A stretch of DNA of 41,548 bases. It comes from an uncultured SAR86 cluster bacterium. Its GTDB lineage: Bacteria; Pseudomonadota; Gammaproteobacteria; Magnimaribacterales; D2472. The translations under genes were made by a program, and so were the position numbers. The DNA lies in NCBI GenBank assembly GCA_905478035.1, contig CAJQGX010000034.1, forward strand, positions 1-41,548, written 5' to 3'. The notes beneath the pieces were generated by a model, which saw only the letters and a program-made list of their open reading frames with translations, had not been told where the DNA came from and made no database searches. This document shows positions 1-7,792 of the stretch, in pieces; within the stretch, counting starts at the first letter, position 1, and every line of letters starts with the position of its first letter.

Positions 1-209
1 AAAAAGAATACAGAAGAATGGGAGCAGGGACTAGTTTATATGAACACCTAAGCAAAGTAGCAAATCTTGAAAACTTACCCATTTGTTGCGAGGTTAATAC
101 AAGCCCTATTAATCAAATATCATTAAATTTTCATTCTAAAAATAAATATATCAAAGTTGGACAGGGGTATTTCGATGATCATTCGGTAGCCTACTTAAAG
201 AGGAAATAA
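1..209 (+). CDS. GNAT-family N-acetyltransferase, 3' part only
   Basis: The gene enters from the left edge: the frame is open from base 3 and the first ATG (18) lies inside the conserved acetyl-CoA-binding motif A. The visible residues read Tyr-Arg-Arg-Met-Gly-Ala-Gly, matching the R/Q-x-x-G-x-G/A pyrophosphate loop of GNAT enzymes. The tail has CEVN and a Phe-His followed by a hydrophobic/Gly stretch, as in the COG3818 type of predicted acetyltransferase. About 68 residues are visible, roughly the last 40 percent of such a protein. Family membership is seen in the sequence; the acyl acceptor cannot be inferred. The stop at 207-209 is followed by a short acidic ORF and a zinc-ribbon gene on the same strand. 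Confidence 0.7.
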   Translation, partial: KEYRRMGAGTSLYEHLSKVANLENLPICCEVNTSPINQISLNFHSKNKYIKVGQGYFDDHSVAYLKRK

Positions 210-229
210 TTCTTTTTCCATTCATTGGA

Positions 230-343
230 ATGATGCAAGTCGAAGCTTATATTCTTGTAACTGAAGGCACAGCGCCTCAAGACAATGCACTTGCAGAAAA
301 TATCGAAGACGATATAGAATCTAATGACATTAAAGAAGAATAG
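230..343 (+). CDS. possible small acidic protein, 37 aa, unknown
   Basis: An ATG-ATG start at 230/233 opens a 37-codon frame ending at 341-343, nine bases before the next gene. The product would have a short hydrophobic start (QVEAYILVTEG) and a very acidic, Asn/Glu/Asp-rich tail. I do not recognise it. There is no good Shine-Dalgarno sequence at proper spacing (GGA directly abuts the first ATG), and the frame stays open upstream to 179 without another ATG. It fills the gap between two same-strand genes, which is the main argument for it in such a dense genome. It may equally be non-coding. Confidence 0.3.
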   Translation: MMQVEAYILVTEGTAPQDNALAENIEDDIESNDIKEE

Positions 344-352
344 GTAATAAAT

Positions 353-544
353 ATGTCAACTTACAAATGTGATCAGTGTGGAATGTCTGTTAACGCATCA
401 TGTGGAGAGTGTAATGCTCCCCTTCAAAACGGAATGTTAGATTTAGATGATGGAAGCCAAGTTCAGGTAAGCAAATGCCCAAATGAACATGGAAAGATTA
501 AATCTCCGCTGTGTTGTGGAAATGATATGAGCTGCGCTATTTAA
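353..544 (+). CDS. small cysteine-rich zinc-ribbon-like protein, 63 aa
   Basis: The product has two CxxC knuckles near the N-terminus (YKCDQCGM and SCGEC) followed by KCPNEHGKIKSPLCCGNDMSC, giving nine cysteines and one histidine in 63 residues. This spacing points to a rubredoxin/zinc-ribbon-like metal-binding fold. Similar short proteins occur in marine bacteria as hypotheticals, which is recollection and not searched. No signal peptide is present, so it is probably cytosolic. The stop at 542-544 abuts the stop of the opposing gene at 545-547 within a TTAATTA palindrome, so there is no space for a conventional terminator. The function is unknown; metal or nucleic-acid binding is only suggested by the fold. 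Confidence 0.65.
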   Translation: MSTYKCDQCGMSVNASCGECNAPLQNGMLDLDDGSQVQVSKCPNEHGKIKSPLCCGNDMSCAI

Positions 545-1234
545 TTAGAAATTTAATTGGTATCCAATTTTTAGACTCGTATCAAAAACTTTGCTTGATA
601 GCATTTCAACTGTGAAAGCACTTTTATTATTTATATTAAATAAAACTCCAGCTCCGTACTTTTGATCAGTTTCTTCATCAAGAATATACTCTACAACAGC
701 TGGACAAATCTCAGATAAACAAGGTTTCTGAATGACCTCAGATTCTTTAGAAAAATCTACAAATATTTTTCCTTCCCAGCCATTGCTGTCCCCGAATCTA
801 ATTCCGGTTATAACATTTGCTTGAGCATCATCCTCAGAAAACGAATTAATATCTCCCTCAATAGAGGTGCTCTTAATACCGACTTCTACATATACATCAA
901 AAACATTTTTTATTTTTAGATTAACGCCCTTTGCAGAAATACTACTCAGTAAATCACCAATTCCAGAATGAACACCTATTCTTGCAGCATTAATTATTCT
1001 GTCAAAATCCTCATTCTCCATATCCACTCCCTCCGCTTTCCTTTCAAGAGTTATATATAGGGAGCCAGGCAATGAGACTGATAAATTTAAGCCAAGCCCG
1101 GTATCTTCTGTTTGAATAAGACTTAAGCCTAGTGAGTTATATTTATAATCATTTGACTCTCTGCCAAGCCTTCCTTCCTCTGACAGAAGAGGGCTAGTTA
1201 ATATTATAAATATAAAAAAATGTAGGTATTTCAT
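545..1234 (-). CDS. predicted outer-membrane beta-barrel protein, 229 aa
   Basis: It has a classic signal peptide (hydrophobic residues 5-17, predicted cleavage around Leu-Leu-Ser/Glu-Glu). The mature region alternates polar and hydrophobic residues in several amphipathic strands (for example LGLNLSVSLPGSLYITLER and GIRFGDSNGWEGKIFVDF). The last residue is phenylalanine in an aromatic/hydrophobic C-terminal strand (LKIGYQLNF), the usual BAM-recognition signature. Two cysteines seven residues apart (KPCLSEICP) could form a loop disulfide. Length suggests an 8-10-stranded barrel. No specific family was recognised. It is convergent with the zinc-ribbon gene and lies 51 bp beyond the typA stop on the same strand, so it may be read from the typA promoter or its own. 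Confidence 0.6.
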   Translation of the reverse strand: MKYLHFFIFIILTSPLLSEEGRLGRESNDYKYNSLGLSLIQTEDTGLGLNLSVSLPGSLYITLERKAEGVDMENEDFDRIINAARIGVHSGIGDLLSSISAKGVNLKIKNVFDVYVEVGIKSTSIEGDINSFSEDDAQANVITGIRFGDSNGWEGKIFVDFSKESEVIQKPCLSEICPAVVEYILDEETDQKYGAGVLFNINNKSAFTVEMLSSKVFDTSLKIGYQLNF

Positions 1235-1285
1235 ATGATTATCATAGCAGAATTAAATACTAGATCCGCCTACAACAAATCAATA

Positions 1286-3076
1286 TTAGGTTCTAACCCT
1301 GCCTTTTTTTCTTAGACGAATTGACTCAGGTGTCACTTCTACTAGCTCATCATCTTCAATAAATTCTAGAGCTTGTTCTAGCGTATGTTTGATATGAGGA
1401 ACTAAAATTAGATTCTCATCAGTTCCAGCTGCCCTGATATTTGTAAGTTGTTTTGCTTTTGTTGGATTTACAGGCAGATCATTATCTCTGGAATGCAGAC
1501 CTACAATTTGACCAATATAAACTTCATTACCATGCCCCAAGAATAGCTTGCCTCTATTTTGTAGATTAAATAAAGCATATGCCAATGTTTTTCCAGCCAT
1601 CATGGAATACATGACTCCGTTTGTTCTTTTGGCAAGTTCTCCGATTTTTACAGGACCATAATGATCAAACACACTCGTCATAATTCCAGTTCCGCTTGTA
1701 ATAGTAAGGAAGTGAGACCTAAAACCTATAATGCCTCTTGATGGTGCAATAAATTCTAACTTAACTCTTCCTTTGCCATCAGACTCCATGCTCTGAAGTT
1801 CAGCTTTTCTAGGGCCAAGTTCTTCCATAATGGCACCTTGATGCATTTCTTCTACATCAATGACTATTTGTTCATAAGGCTCATGTATTTCTCCATCGAC
1901 GTCCTTTTGAATAACTTGGGGTTTTGAAATCGCCAATTCAAATCCCTCTCTCCTCATTGTCTCAATTAGAACCGAAAGATGAAGTTCGCCACGACCTGAA
2001 ACTATAAATTTATCAGGACTATCGCCTGGCACAACTCTAAGTGCAACATTTGAGATAAGTTCTTTATCTAACCTCTCTTTAATATTTCTAGAAGTTACAA
2101 ACTTGCCTTCCCTGCCTGCAAAAGGAGAATCATTTACTTGAAATGTCATACTTACTGTTGGCTCATCTACTGATAAAGGAGGAAGAGCATTGATAGATGA
2201 AGGGTCACAAACAGTATCCGAAATATTTAATTTATCGATACCTGTAATACAAACAATTGATCCTGCCTCAGCTTTTGAAATCTCAATTCTGTCCAAACCT
2301 TCATAGCCCATTACTTGAAGGACTTTACCTTTTCTTGTTTCACCATCTCTATTTATAACCACAACTTGATCATTCGGCTTTACAGAACCTTGCTTGATTC
2401 TTCCAATACCAATGACGCCAACATAGCTATTACTATCAAGTGCACTGATTTGAAGTTGAAGGGGGCCATCTATATTTACTTCCGGTGCTGGCACTTTATC
2501 TAGAATCATTTGCATTAGAGGTGTCATATCTGATGTCATATTCTCTGGCTCTAAACCAGAAATACCTTCAATTGCAGATGCATAAATGACTGGAAAATCT
2601 AACTGCTCATCAGTTCCTCCAAGTCTATCAAATAAATCAAATACCTGGTCTAGAACCCAGTGAGGCCTTGCATCAGGCCTATCAACTTTATTAATAACAA
2701 CTATTGGTTTTAAGCCTTTTTCAAAAGCTTTTTGTGTAACAAACCTTGTTTGCGGCATTGGTCCATCAACAGCATCTACAAGCAAAAGAACTGAATCAAC
2801 CATTGATAAAGCTCTTTCAACTTCTCCTCCAAAATCTGCATGTCCCGGAGTATCAACAATATTTATTAAATGATCGTTCCAATTAATAGAGGTATTTTTA
2901 GCCGTTATAGTAATTCCTCTCTCTTTTTCTTGATCATTGGAGTCCATAATTCTTTCTGAATCCATATTTTTTCTATCTAAGGTTCCAGATTGCTGAAGAA
3001 GCTTATCAACAAGAGTAGTTTTACCATGATCAACGTGAGCAATAATGGCTATATTTCTTAGGTTCTCAATGTTCAT
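1286..3076 (-). CDS. typA: ribosome-binding translational GTPase TypA/BipA
   Basis: The 596-aa product is full length for the family (about 600 aa). It has the G1 P-loop AHVDHGKTT at residues 13-21, G3 [13 protein letters not shown]4 NKVDR and G5 SA, followed by EF-G-like domains II, III and V and the BipA-specific C-terminal domain ([20 protein letters not shown], ending in a basic RKKGRVRT tail). BipA binds the ribosome in an EF-G-like manner and assists large-subunit assembly and stress or cold adaptation; this is family knowledge. Translation starts at the ATG whose complement ends at 3076. The leader of about 20 nt begins in the shared divergent promoter at 3102-3111. Confidence 0.97.
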   Translation of the reverse strand: MNIENLRNIAIIAHVDHGKTTLVDKLLQQSGTLDRKNMDSERIMDSNDQEKERGITITAKNTSINWNDHLINIVDTPGHADFGGEVERALSMVDSVLLLVDAVDGPMPQTRFVTQKAFEKGLKPIVVINKVDRPDARPHWVLDQVFDLFDRLGGTDEQLDFPVIYASAIEGISGLEPENMTSDMTPLMQMILDKVPAPEVNIDGPLQLQISALDSNSYVGVIGIGRIKQGSVKPNDQVVVINRDGETRKGKVLQVMGYEGLDRIEISKAEAGSIVCITGIDKLNISDTVCDPSSINALPPLSVDEPTVSMTFQVNDSPFAGREGKFVTSRNIKERLDKELISNVALRVVPGDSPDKFIVSGRGELHLSVLIETMRREGFELAISKPQVIQKDVDGEIHEPYEQIVIDVEEMHQGAIMEELGPRKAELQSMESDGKGRVKLEFIAPSRGIIGFRSHFLTITSGTGIMTSVFDHYGPVKIGELAKRTNGVMYSMMAGKTLAYALFNLQNRGKLFLGHGNEVYIGQIVGLHSRDNDLPVNPTKAKQLTNIRAAGTDENLILVPHIKHTLEQALEFIEDDELVEVTPESIRLRKKGRVRT

Positions 3077-3081
3077 CTGAT

Positions 3082-3111
3082 TTGTCTCTTAAAAAAGGGG
3101 GGATTATAATC
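3082..3111. promoter_or_regulatory. divergent promoter with symmetric -10 (typA / M20 gene)
   Basis: On the plus strand TTGTCT (3082-3087) and TATAAT (3105-3110) are separated by 17 bp, close to a sigma-70 consensus. The -10 is embedded in the perfect palindrome GATTATAATC (3102-3111), so the minus strand also carries TATAAT (3103-3108) facing typA. Plus-strand transcription would begin near 3117, the A of the M20 start codon, giving a leaderless message. The minus-strand transcript would have a leader of about 20 nt. The minus-strand -35 is poor. Confidence 0.6.
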
Positions 3112-3116
3112 TTAAA

Positions 3117-4385
3117 ATGAATAAATTAATGCTTTTCTTTCCTCTTCTTATTTCAATCTCAATTTCAGCAGATCTTAAAAGTGATCTTGAAAAACAAATA
3201 AATCCTTTAATGGATAAGGTAATTGAGTGGCGACATGATATTCATCAGAACCCTGAACTTAGTAATCGGGAGTATAGAACTGCAAAGAAGATTGAGGCAC
3301 ACCTGAGATCGCTTGATATCAAAGTACAGACGAAGATTGCATATACTGGAGTGGTGGGATTAATTGAAGGAGATCTTCCTGGCCCAACAATTGCTCTAAG
3401 AGCTGACATGGACGCTCTTCCGGTTGTTGAAAAAACAGGACTGCCATTTGCATCTAAAGATAAAACAAAGTATTTGGGACAAACAGTTGGAATAATGCAT
3501 GCTTGCGGACATGATGCTCATGTTGCAATCCTTATGGGAGTTGCAGAGTTCCTTGCTAAGAATAAAGACCAACTCAAAGGCAATGTAATGCTTATTTTTC
3601 AACCAGCAGAAGAGGGACCACCTGAAGGAGAGAATGGCGGTGCTAAAATGATGCTCGAAGAAGGAATCTTTGAAAAATATAACCCAGAGGTTATTTTTGG
3701 TCTTCATGTTGGCAATGGGCCTCATGGTTACATTGGGGTTGCATCAGGCCCTGCAATGGCGGCAGCAAGTACATACAGAATAAAAATCAAAGGAGTTCAG
3801 GCTCATGGTTCCAGGCCCTGGGATTCAATAGACCCAGTCATGGCTAGTGCTGAATTAATTCAAAATCTTAATACTATTGTGAGCAGAAGAATTAATATTG
3901 TAAATAATCCAGCTGTTATATCAGTTGGGATTATTCGATCTGGTACTCGAGGAAATATAATCCCTGAAGATTCAGAAATTCAGGGCACCATTAGAACATT
4001 TGATCCTGCATTAAGGGCAGAAATATACGATGAGATAAGACAAGTTGCTGAAGGAGTGGCTCTTGGAACAGGGACAGAAATAACTGTAGAGTTTGATGTC
4101 GGTGGCTTTTATCCAGTTACATATAATAATACTGATCTTGTTAAGAGGCTCACCCCTTCATTAAAAGAAGCAACGGACGACAAAGTTTATGAAATGACTC
4201 CTTCTACTGGAGCAGAAGACTTTTCATTTTTCTCTAATTTAATTCCAGGCATGTATTTTTGGTTAGGTGTTAATGCTCCAGGAGTTATGGATGCTCCAGG
4301 AAATCATTCGCCTTATTTTGTTGTTGATGATGGTGCATTGGATGAAGGTTTAAGGGCTTTGGTTTATTTAGTTACAGACTACTAA
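3117..4385 (+). CDS. secreted M20 (M20D-type) metallo-amidohydrolase
   Basis: The 422-aa protein starts with a signal peptide (residues 1-18, ending SISISA), so it is exported. The catalytic domain shows RADMDALP (96-102), MHACGHDAH (128-135), FQPAEEG (161-167) and GLHVGN (195-200), and a C-terminal NHSPYF. Expected metal ligands are Cys130, His132, Glu166, His197 and the late His. This is the pattern of the amidohydrolase/IAA-amino-acid hydrolase/hippurate hydrolase group (M20D), which cleaves N-acyl amino acids or related amides. A lid/dimerisation domain lies in the middle, around residues 210-320. The substrate is unknown; export suggests scavenging of N-acyl amino acids or peptides. No Shine-Dalgarno is properly spaced; the ATG sits 6 nt after TATAAT. 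Confidence 0.9.
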   Translation: MNKLMLFFPLLISISISADLKSDLEKQINPLMDKVIEWRHDIHQNPELSNREYRTAKKIEAHLRSLDIKVQTKIAYTGVVGLIEGDLPGPTIALRADMDALPVVEKTGLPFASKDKTKYLGQTVGIMHACGHDAHVAILMGVAEFLAKNKDQLKGNVMLIFQPAEEGPPEGENGGAKMMLEEGIFEKYNPEVIFGLHVGNGPHGYIGVASGPAMAAASTYRIKIKGVQAHGSRPWDSIDPVMASAELIQNLNTIVSRRINIVNNPAVISVGIIRSGTRGNIIPEDSEIQGTIRTFDPALRAEIYDEIRQVAEGVALGTGTEITVEFDVGGFYPVTYNNTDLVKRLTPSLKEATDDKVYEMTPSTGAEDFSFFSNLIPGMYFWLGVNAPGVMDAPGNHSPYFVVDDGALDEGLRALVYLVTDY

Positions 4386-4430
4386 AACTTCTATAAAATA
4401 GCTGAAAAAAATATATATAAGGATTTAATC

Positions 4431-5402
4431 ATGGCCATTCACGATCATATAAAAAATAATTTATCTATACCTGTTATTGGTTCGCCTTTATTTTTGGTTT
4501 CAGGGCCCGAATTAGTTATCGCTCAATGTAAAGCAGGAATTATTGGGTCTTTTCCAGCTCTTAACGCAAGACCTCAACATGTTCTTGAAGAATGGATTAT
4601 AAGAATTAAGACTGAACTTGCTGAATATCAAGAGCAGAACCCAGATGCTAAAGTTGCTCCATTTGCTGTTAATCAAATTTGCCATGGTTCTAACGACAGA
4701 CTAATGGAAGATATGGCTACATGTGTTAAACAAGAAGTGCCAATAATTATTACTTCATTAAGACCACCTGCTGAACTAGTGGAAGCAGCACACAGTTATG
4801 GTGGGCTCGTATATCATGACGTTATCAACGTAAGACATGCAAAGAAAGCTGCCGAACAAGGAGTAGATGGTTTAATTCTAGTCTGTGCTGGTGCGGGCGG
4901 ACATGCTGGAGCATTATCTCCATTTGCTCTGCTTAGAGAAGTTAAACAGTGGTTTGATGGAACCATTATTCTTTCTGGATCTATAGGTGATGGTTATTCA
5001 GTAGCATCATCCCTTGCTTTAGGTGCAGACTTTGCTTATATGGGAACAAGATTTATAGCTACAAAAGAAGCAAATGCTGATCCAGAGTATAAAAAAATGC
5101 TTGAAGAAAGTGTTGCGGACGACATTGTATACTCATCCTTGTTTACAGGTGTTCATGGGAATTACTTAAAACCCTCAATTAAAAATGCAGGCATGGATCC
5201 TGATAATTTACCAGATGCAGATAAGTCTTCAATGAACTTTGGCTCTGGTGGGAATACTAAATCTAAAGCATGGAAGGATATCTGGGGCTCAGGACAAGGT
5301 ATTGGCTTGATTGAGGATTCTCCTTCTGTTGAGGAGTTAGTAGGCAGGATAAAGGATGAGTTTCATTCTGCTGTTGATGAGCTTTCAGTAAAAGCAAAAT
5401 AA
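4431..5402 (+). CDS. nitronate monooxygenase-like FMN protein
   Basis: The 323-aa product belongs to the nitronate monooxygenase/2-nitropropane dioxygenase family (FMN TIM barrel). Seen features are an N-terminal PVIGSPLFLVSGPELV strand-loop, the AGAGGHAG segment around residue 155 carrying the His usually acting in catalysis, and GSIGDG followed by GADFAYMGTRF for the FMN phosphate. The family oxidises alkyl nitronates such as propionate 3-nitronate, but many members have other or unknown substrates. It starts 45 bp after the M20 gene, with AAGGA upstream of the ATG. It is followed by a string of small genes with short gaps or overlaps, so it probably heads or joins an operon reaching 7236. 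Confidence 0.85.
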   Translation: MAIHDHIKNNLSIPVIGSPLFLVSGPELVIAQCKAGIIGSFPALNARPQHVLEEWIIRIKTELAEYQEQNPDAKVAPFAVNQICHGSNDRLMEDMATCVKQEVPIIITSLRPPAELVEAAHSYGGLVYHDVINVRHAKKAAEQGVDGLILVCAGAGGHAGALSPFALLREVKQWFDGTIILSGSIGDGYSVASSLALGADFAYMGTRFIATKEANADPEYKKMLEESVADDIVYSSLFTGVHGNYLKPSIKNAGMDPDNLPDADKSSMNFGSGGNTKSKAWKDIWGSGQGIGLIEDSPSVEELVGRIKDEFHSAVDELSVKAK

Positions 5403-5417
5403 ATATATGGAGAATAA

Positions 5418-5594
5418 ATGCTAGAGGCAATAATATTTTTATCAATAGGAGCGGCGTCAGGCATAGCCATAGTTACCTTATTGAATAATTCTAGAAAAGG
5501 TAGAGAAGGAGCCAAAGGAATTACTCAAGAATATACTTCTAAAGATGGCATTAAAAGAACTGCAAAGAAAGATAGAGAAAATCATATTGTATGA
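5418..5594 (+). CDS. small single-span membrane protein, 58 aa, unknown
   Basis: The ATG at 5418 has a good ribosome-binding site (GGAG at 5409-5412) and the frame runs to TGA at 5592-5594. Residues 2-22 are a hydrophobic span (LEAIIFLSIGAASGIAIVTLL), followed by a basic hydrophilic tail rich in Lys, Arg and Glu, which would face the cytosol as in a signal-anchored protein. The stop overlaps the start of the next gene as ATGA (5591-5594), the typical sign of translational coupling and strong support that both are real. I do not recognise the family. Confidence 0.7.
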   Translation: MLEAIIFLSIGAASGIAIVTLLNNSRKGREGAKGITQEYTSKDGIKRTAKKDRENHIV

Positions 5595-5821
5595 GCTCTA
5601 ATATCATTTTATTTGTTTGCGGGGCCACAACTTTTCTATTTGTATTTGGTTGGTTCAAGGCAGCAGCAATTGTTGTTTTTAAATTAGAACTTTCAAAAAA
5701 CTCAACTAACGGTGTTTGGAAAAAATTACTTCAAGTTTTTTTCGTAGACCTCTTTATTTGCATAATTGGTGTTATTGGAACTGGCATAATTTTTGTTTCA
5801 ATCTTTAATTTATTTCATTAA
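5591..5821 (+). CDS. small two-span membrane protein, 76 aa, unknown
   Basis: Two hydrophobic segments are visible, residues 4-30 (ending in AAAIVVFKLEL) and 48-74 (LLQVFFVDLFICIIGVIGTG onward), joined by a short polar loop with Lys, Asn and Trp. The gene overlaps its upstream partner by ATGA and its downstream partner by TAATG (stop 5819-5821, next start 5821). This places it firmly inside a co-translated run. I do not recognise a family. The neighbouring single-span and soluble small proteins suggest a small membrane assembly, which is inference from gene order alone. Confidence 0.7.
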   Translation: MSSNIILFVCGATTFLFVFGWFKAAAIVVFKLELSKNSTNGVWKKLLQVFFVDLFICIIGVIGTGIIFVSIFNLFH

Positions 5822-6012
5822 TGGCAAAAAGAAATCTCAGAAAATATTTTGAAGATGGTTGGAATAAAATATTTGGTAAAGAAGAGGACAAAAGCAAACT
5901 AAGAACTCAAAGTCTTTATAGAGCACAAAAGGGCATATTAAATGTGGGTACCCCACATGACTGGGAAGACTATAAAAAATATCAGGATGATAAAAAAAAT
6001 GAATCAGACTAA
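5821..6012 (+). CDS. small charged soluble protein, 63 aa, unknown
   Basis: The product is hydrophilic and highly charged, with a basic/aromatic start (RNLRKYFEDGWNKIFGKEEDK) and an acidic/Lys-rich end (DWEDYKKYQDDKKNESD). There is no membrane segment or signal. It overlaps the previous gene by one base and the following DUF2237 gene by 14 bases (5999-6012), so it sits in a tightly packed operon. I do not recognise a family. The reading frame is supported by context more than by composition. Confidence 0.6.
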   Translation: MAKRNLRKYFEDGWNKIFGKEEDKSKLRTQSLYRAQKGILNVGTPHDWEDYKKYQDDKKNESD

Positions 6013-6367
6013 TGTATTTGATGAGCCAATTGATGAATGTTGCTCAAATCCTATAACTGGGTATTTTAGAGATGGCTTTTGTCATACTAATGAGCTAGAT
6101 CAAGGACTTCATATAGTTTGCTCTTTAATAACAGATGATTTCTTATCTTTCTCTAAATCTAGAGGTAATGATTTGTCTACTCCAAGACCTGAATTTAATT
6201 TTCCTGGTCTCAAAGATGGAGACTCATGGTGTGTATGTGCTGAGAGATGGAAGGAGGCTTATGAGCATGGGTTTGCACCAAAGGTCTTTTTAAAAAGAAC
6301 GCATAAAAAGGCAACAACTATTATAGATATTTCAGTGTTAAAAGAACTTGCAGTAGACTTAAATTAA
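5999..6367 (+). CDS. DUF2237 family protein, 122 aa
   Basis: The product matches the DUF2237 pattern: NVFDEPIDECCSNPITGYFRDGFC at the start, then HIVCSLITDDFL, SFSKSRGNDLSTPRPEF, FPGLKDGDSWCVCAERW and a C-terminal hydrophobic end. The repeated cysteines (CC, C, CVC) and the RGNDLSTPRPEF block are the family hallmark. The biochemical role is unknown. I chose the ATG at 5999 rather than the in-frame ATG at 5942: the family starts right here, about eight residues before the conserved ECC, and GGATGA lies upstream of 5999. The earlier start would also add residues read out of frame from the preceding gene. Confidence 0.85.
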   Translation: MNQTNVFDEPIDECCSNPITGYFRDGFCHTNELDQGLHIVCSLITDDFLSFSKSRGNDLSTPRPEFNFPGLKDGDSWCVCAERWKEAYEHGFAPKVFLKRTHKKATTIIDISVLKELAVDLN

Positions 6368-6369
6368 TT

Positions 6370-7236
6370 ATGAATAAGAAAGGTTTTATTGGTTTAGGGG
6401 TTATGGGCTTCCCAATGGCGGGGCATTTAAGTTCTAGCGGTTTTGATACATGTATTTTTAACAGAACACCTGAAAAAGCAGAACAATGGATTTCTAGGCA
6501 TCAAGGACAGGTATGTAAATCACCTGCTGAAATTGCTTCAATTTCAGATATGATTTTTCTTTGTGTCGGCAGAGATGAAGACGTAAAAGAGGTGATGCTT
6601 GGTGATGATGGAGTTCTATCAGAAATAAAACCTGGCACCATTGTTATAGATCACACAACCACATCGGCCTCACTTGCAAAAGAGATGCATGATCTTCTGC
6701 TTAAAAAACAATGTTTTTTTCTTGATGCTCCAGTATCAGGTGGACAGGCAGGAGCAGAATCTGGACAGTTATCTGTAATGGTTGGTGGTGATGAGAATAG
6801 CTATAAAAACGTGAAAGAGTTTCTAAATTCTTTTTCAAAATTTACAAAATATATGGGCAAGAGTGGCTCTGGCCAATTGACTAAAATGGTTAACCAGATT
6901 TGCATAGGCGGTTTAGTTCAAGCACTTGCAGAAGGTATAAATTTTTCAGAGAGGGCTGGTCTTAATACATCTGATGTTATGGAAGTTATTACTAAAGGTG
7001 CCGCACAATCTTGGCAAATGGAAAATAGATGGGAAACTATGCTTGCAGATAATTATGATCATGGCTTTGCCGTTGATTGGATGCGAAAAGATCTTGATAT
7101 AGTTTCTGCAGAAGCGGCTAAGATAGGTGCTGATATAGAAATAACAAATCTGGTAAATATGTTTTATAAAGATGTCCAAGACCTTGGAGGCAATCGTTGG
7201 GATACATCAAGCCTTCTAAAAAGACTTAAAAAGTAA
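6370..7236 (+). CDS. 3-hydroxyisobutyrate dehydrogenase-family oxidoreductase
   Basis: The 288-aa protein is a beta-hydroxyacid dehydrogenase. It has the N-terminal dinucleotide loop GFIGLGVMGFPMA (5-17), the substrate-binding signature DAPVSGG (119-125), and the catalytic region GSGQLTKMVNQ with Lys172 and Asn175. NRTPEK after beta-2 (NR rather than a D/E) leans towards NADP(H), as in succinic semialdehyde or tartronate semialdehyde reductases, but 3-hydroxyisobutyrate is equally possible. It begins two bases after the DUF2237 stop and likely closes the operon. The opposing gene stops 5 bp away, with an AAAATTTT palindrome in between. Confidence 0.88.
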   Translation: MNKKGFIGLGVMGFPMAGHLSSSGFDTCIFNRTPEKAEQWISRHQGQVCKSPAEIASISDMIFLCVGRDEDVKEVMLGDDGVLSEIKPGTIVIDHTTTSASLAKEMHDLLLKKQCFFLDAPVSGGQAGAESGQLSVMVGGDENSYKNVKEFLNSFSKFTKYMGKSGSGQLTKMVNQICIGGLVQALAEGINFSERAGLNTSDVMEVITKGAAQSWQMENRWETMLADNYDHGFAVDWMRKDLDIVSAEAAKIGADIEITNLVNMFYKDVQDLGGNRWDTSSLLKRLKK

Positions 7237-7240
7237 AATT

Positions 7241-7609
7241 TTAGTAGATCATTCTTGAGAACATAGTTAATGCAGCATAGCCAATAAAAGTTAAAACAAC
7301 TGTATTTTCCATAAGGCCCGAATCTAATTCTATGGATTCTTGTATCATCAAATAAAAATTATTGGGACTACTTATAACCCAAACTATGCCAATAGCATGC
7401 AAAAACATTAGCACCGCAATGATCCAATTTAATGGTTGAACTGTAAAAACTATATATGAACAAAGAATAAGAAATATGATTTCTACAGAAAGAAAGATAT
7501 TGATATTTTTTTGTTTTAACATAAACCGAAGCAAGCTATACCCTGACTTGTTCGTATAAAAATATAACAAGCCAGATAAAAGATAAAGAATAGATAAAAA
7601 GGTGATCAT
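7241..7609 (-). CDS. small integral membrane protein, 122 aa, unknown
   Basis: The sequence is dominated by four hydrophobic stretches, near residues 2-20, 38-58, 61-82 and 101-120, separated by short polar loops. There is no signal peptide distinct from the first span and no recognisable motif. Translation starts immediately after the stop of the preceding minus-strand frame (TAA at 7612-7610, ATG at 7609-7607), suggesting coupling to that short frame and to mazG. Function unknown. Confidence 0.6.
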   Translation of the reverse strand: MITFLSILYLLSGLLYFYTNKSGYSLLRFMLKQKNINIFLSVEIIFLILCSYIVFTVQPLNWIIAVLMFLHAIGIVWVISSPNNFYLMIQESIELDSGLMENTVVLTFIGYAALTMFSRMIY

Positions 7610-7761
7610 TTAATGATGGGGTGGTTTTTCATATTCGATTGGAGGAAATTTTGATTTTTGATGTTCTTTCTTATATTTCTCATATCTCGATGTTACATCT
7701 GCGCAATCATCAGTTGCTGATGGAATATCTTTAATTGGTTCTTTATCTTTTTCAATCATTA
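7610..7761 (-). pseudogene. possible small gene interrupted by a frameshift
   Basis: The minus strand between mazG and the next gene holds an ATG frame (from 7761, MIEKDKE) and, one frame over, a coherent charged C-terminal frame that reads SRYEKYKKEHQKSKFPPIEY and ends PPHH with TAA at 7612-7610, exactly abutting the next start codon. The two join near 7739 if a single base is added or two removed in an A-rich run; a joined product would be about 49 aa. As written, the ATG frame stops after 22 codons and the second frame has no start. It could be a sequencing or assembly indel, a decayed gene or chance. Nothing else is visible in this 183-bp gap. Confidence 0.3.
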
Positions 7762-7792
7762 ATATTTAGCCTAGAAATTGCAATACTATTTT

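Noticed and set aside
3396-3725. 109-codon minus-strand open frame
   Set aside because: Antisense to the core of the M20 hydrolase, including its metal-binding motifs; no support of its own.
5942-5998. Upstream in-frame ATG for the DUF2237 gene
   Set aside because: The added residues only re-read the end of the previous gene out of frame, and the family begins at the 5999 ATG.
7725-7761. Programmed -1 frameshift in the small ORF before 7610
   Set aside because: The A-rich run does not fit an X-XXY-YYZ slippery heptamer in the ATG frame, and no stimulatory structure is evident; an indel or decayed gene is simpler.
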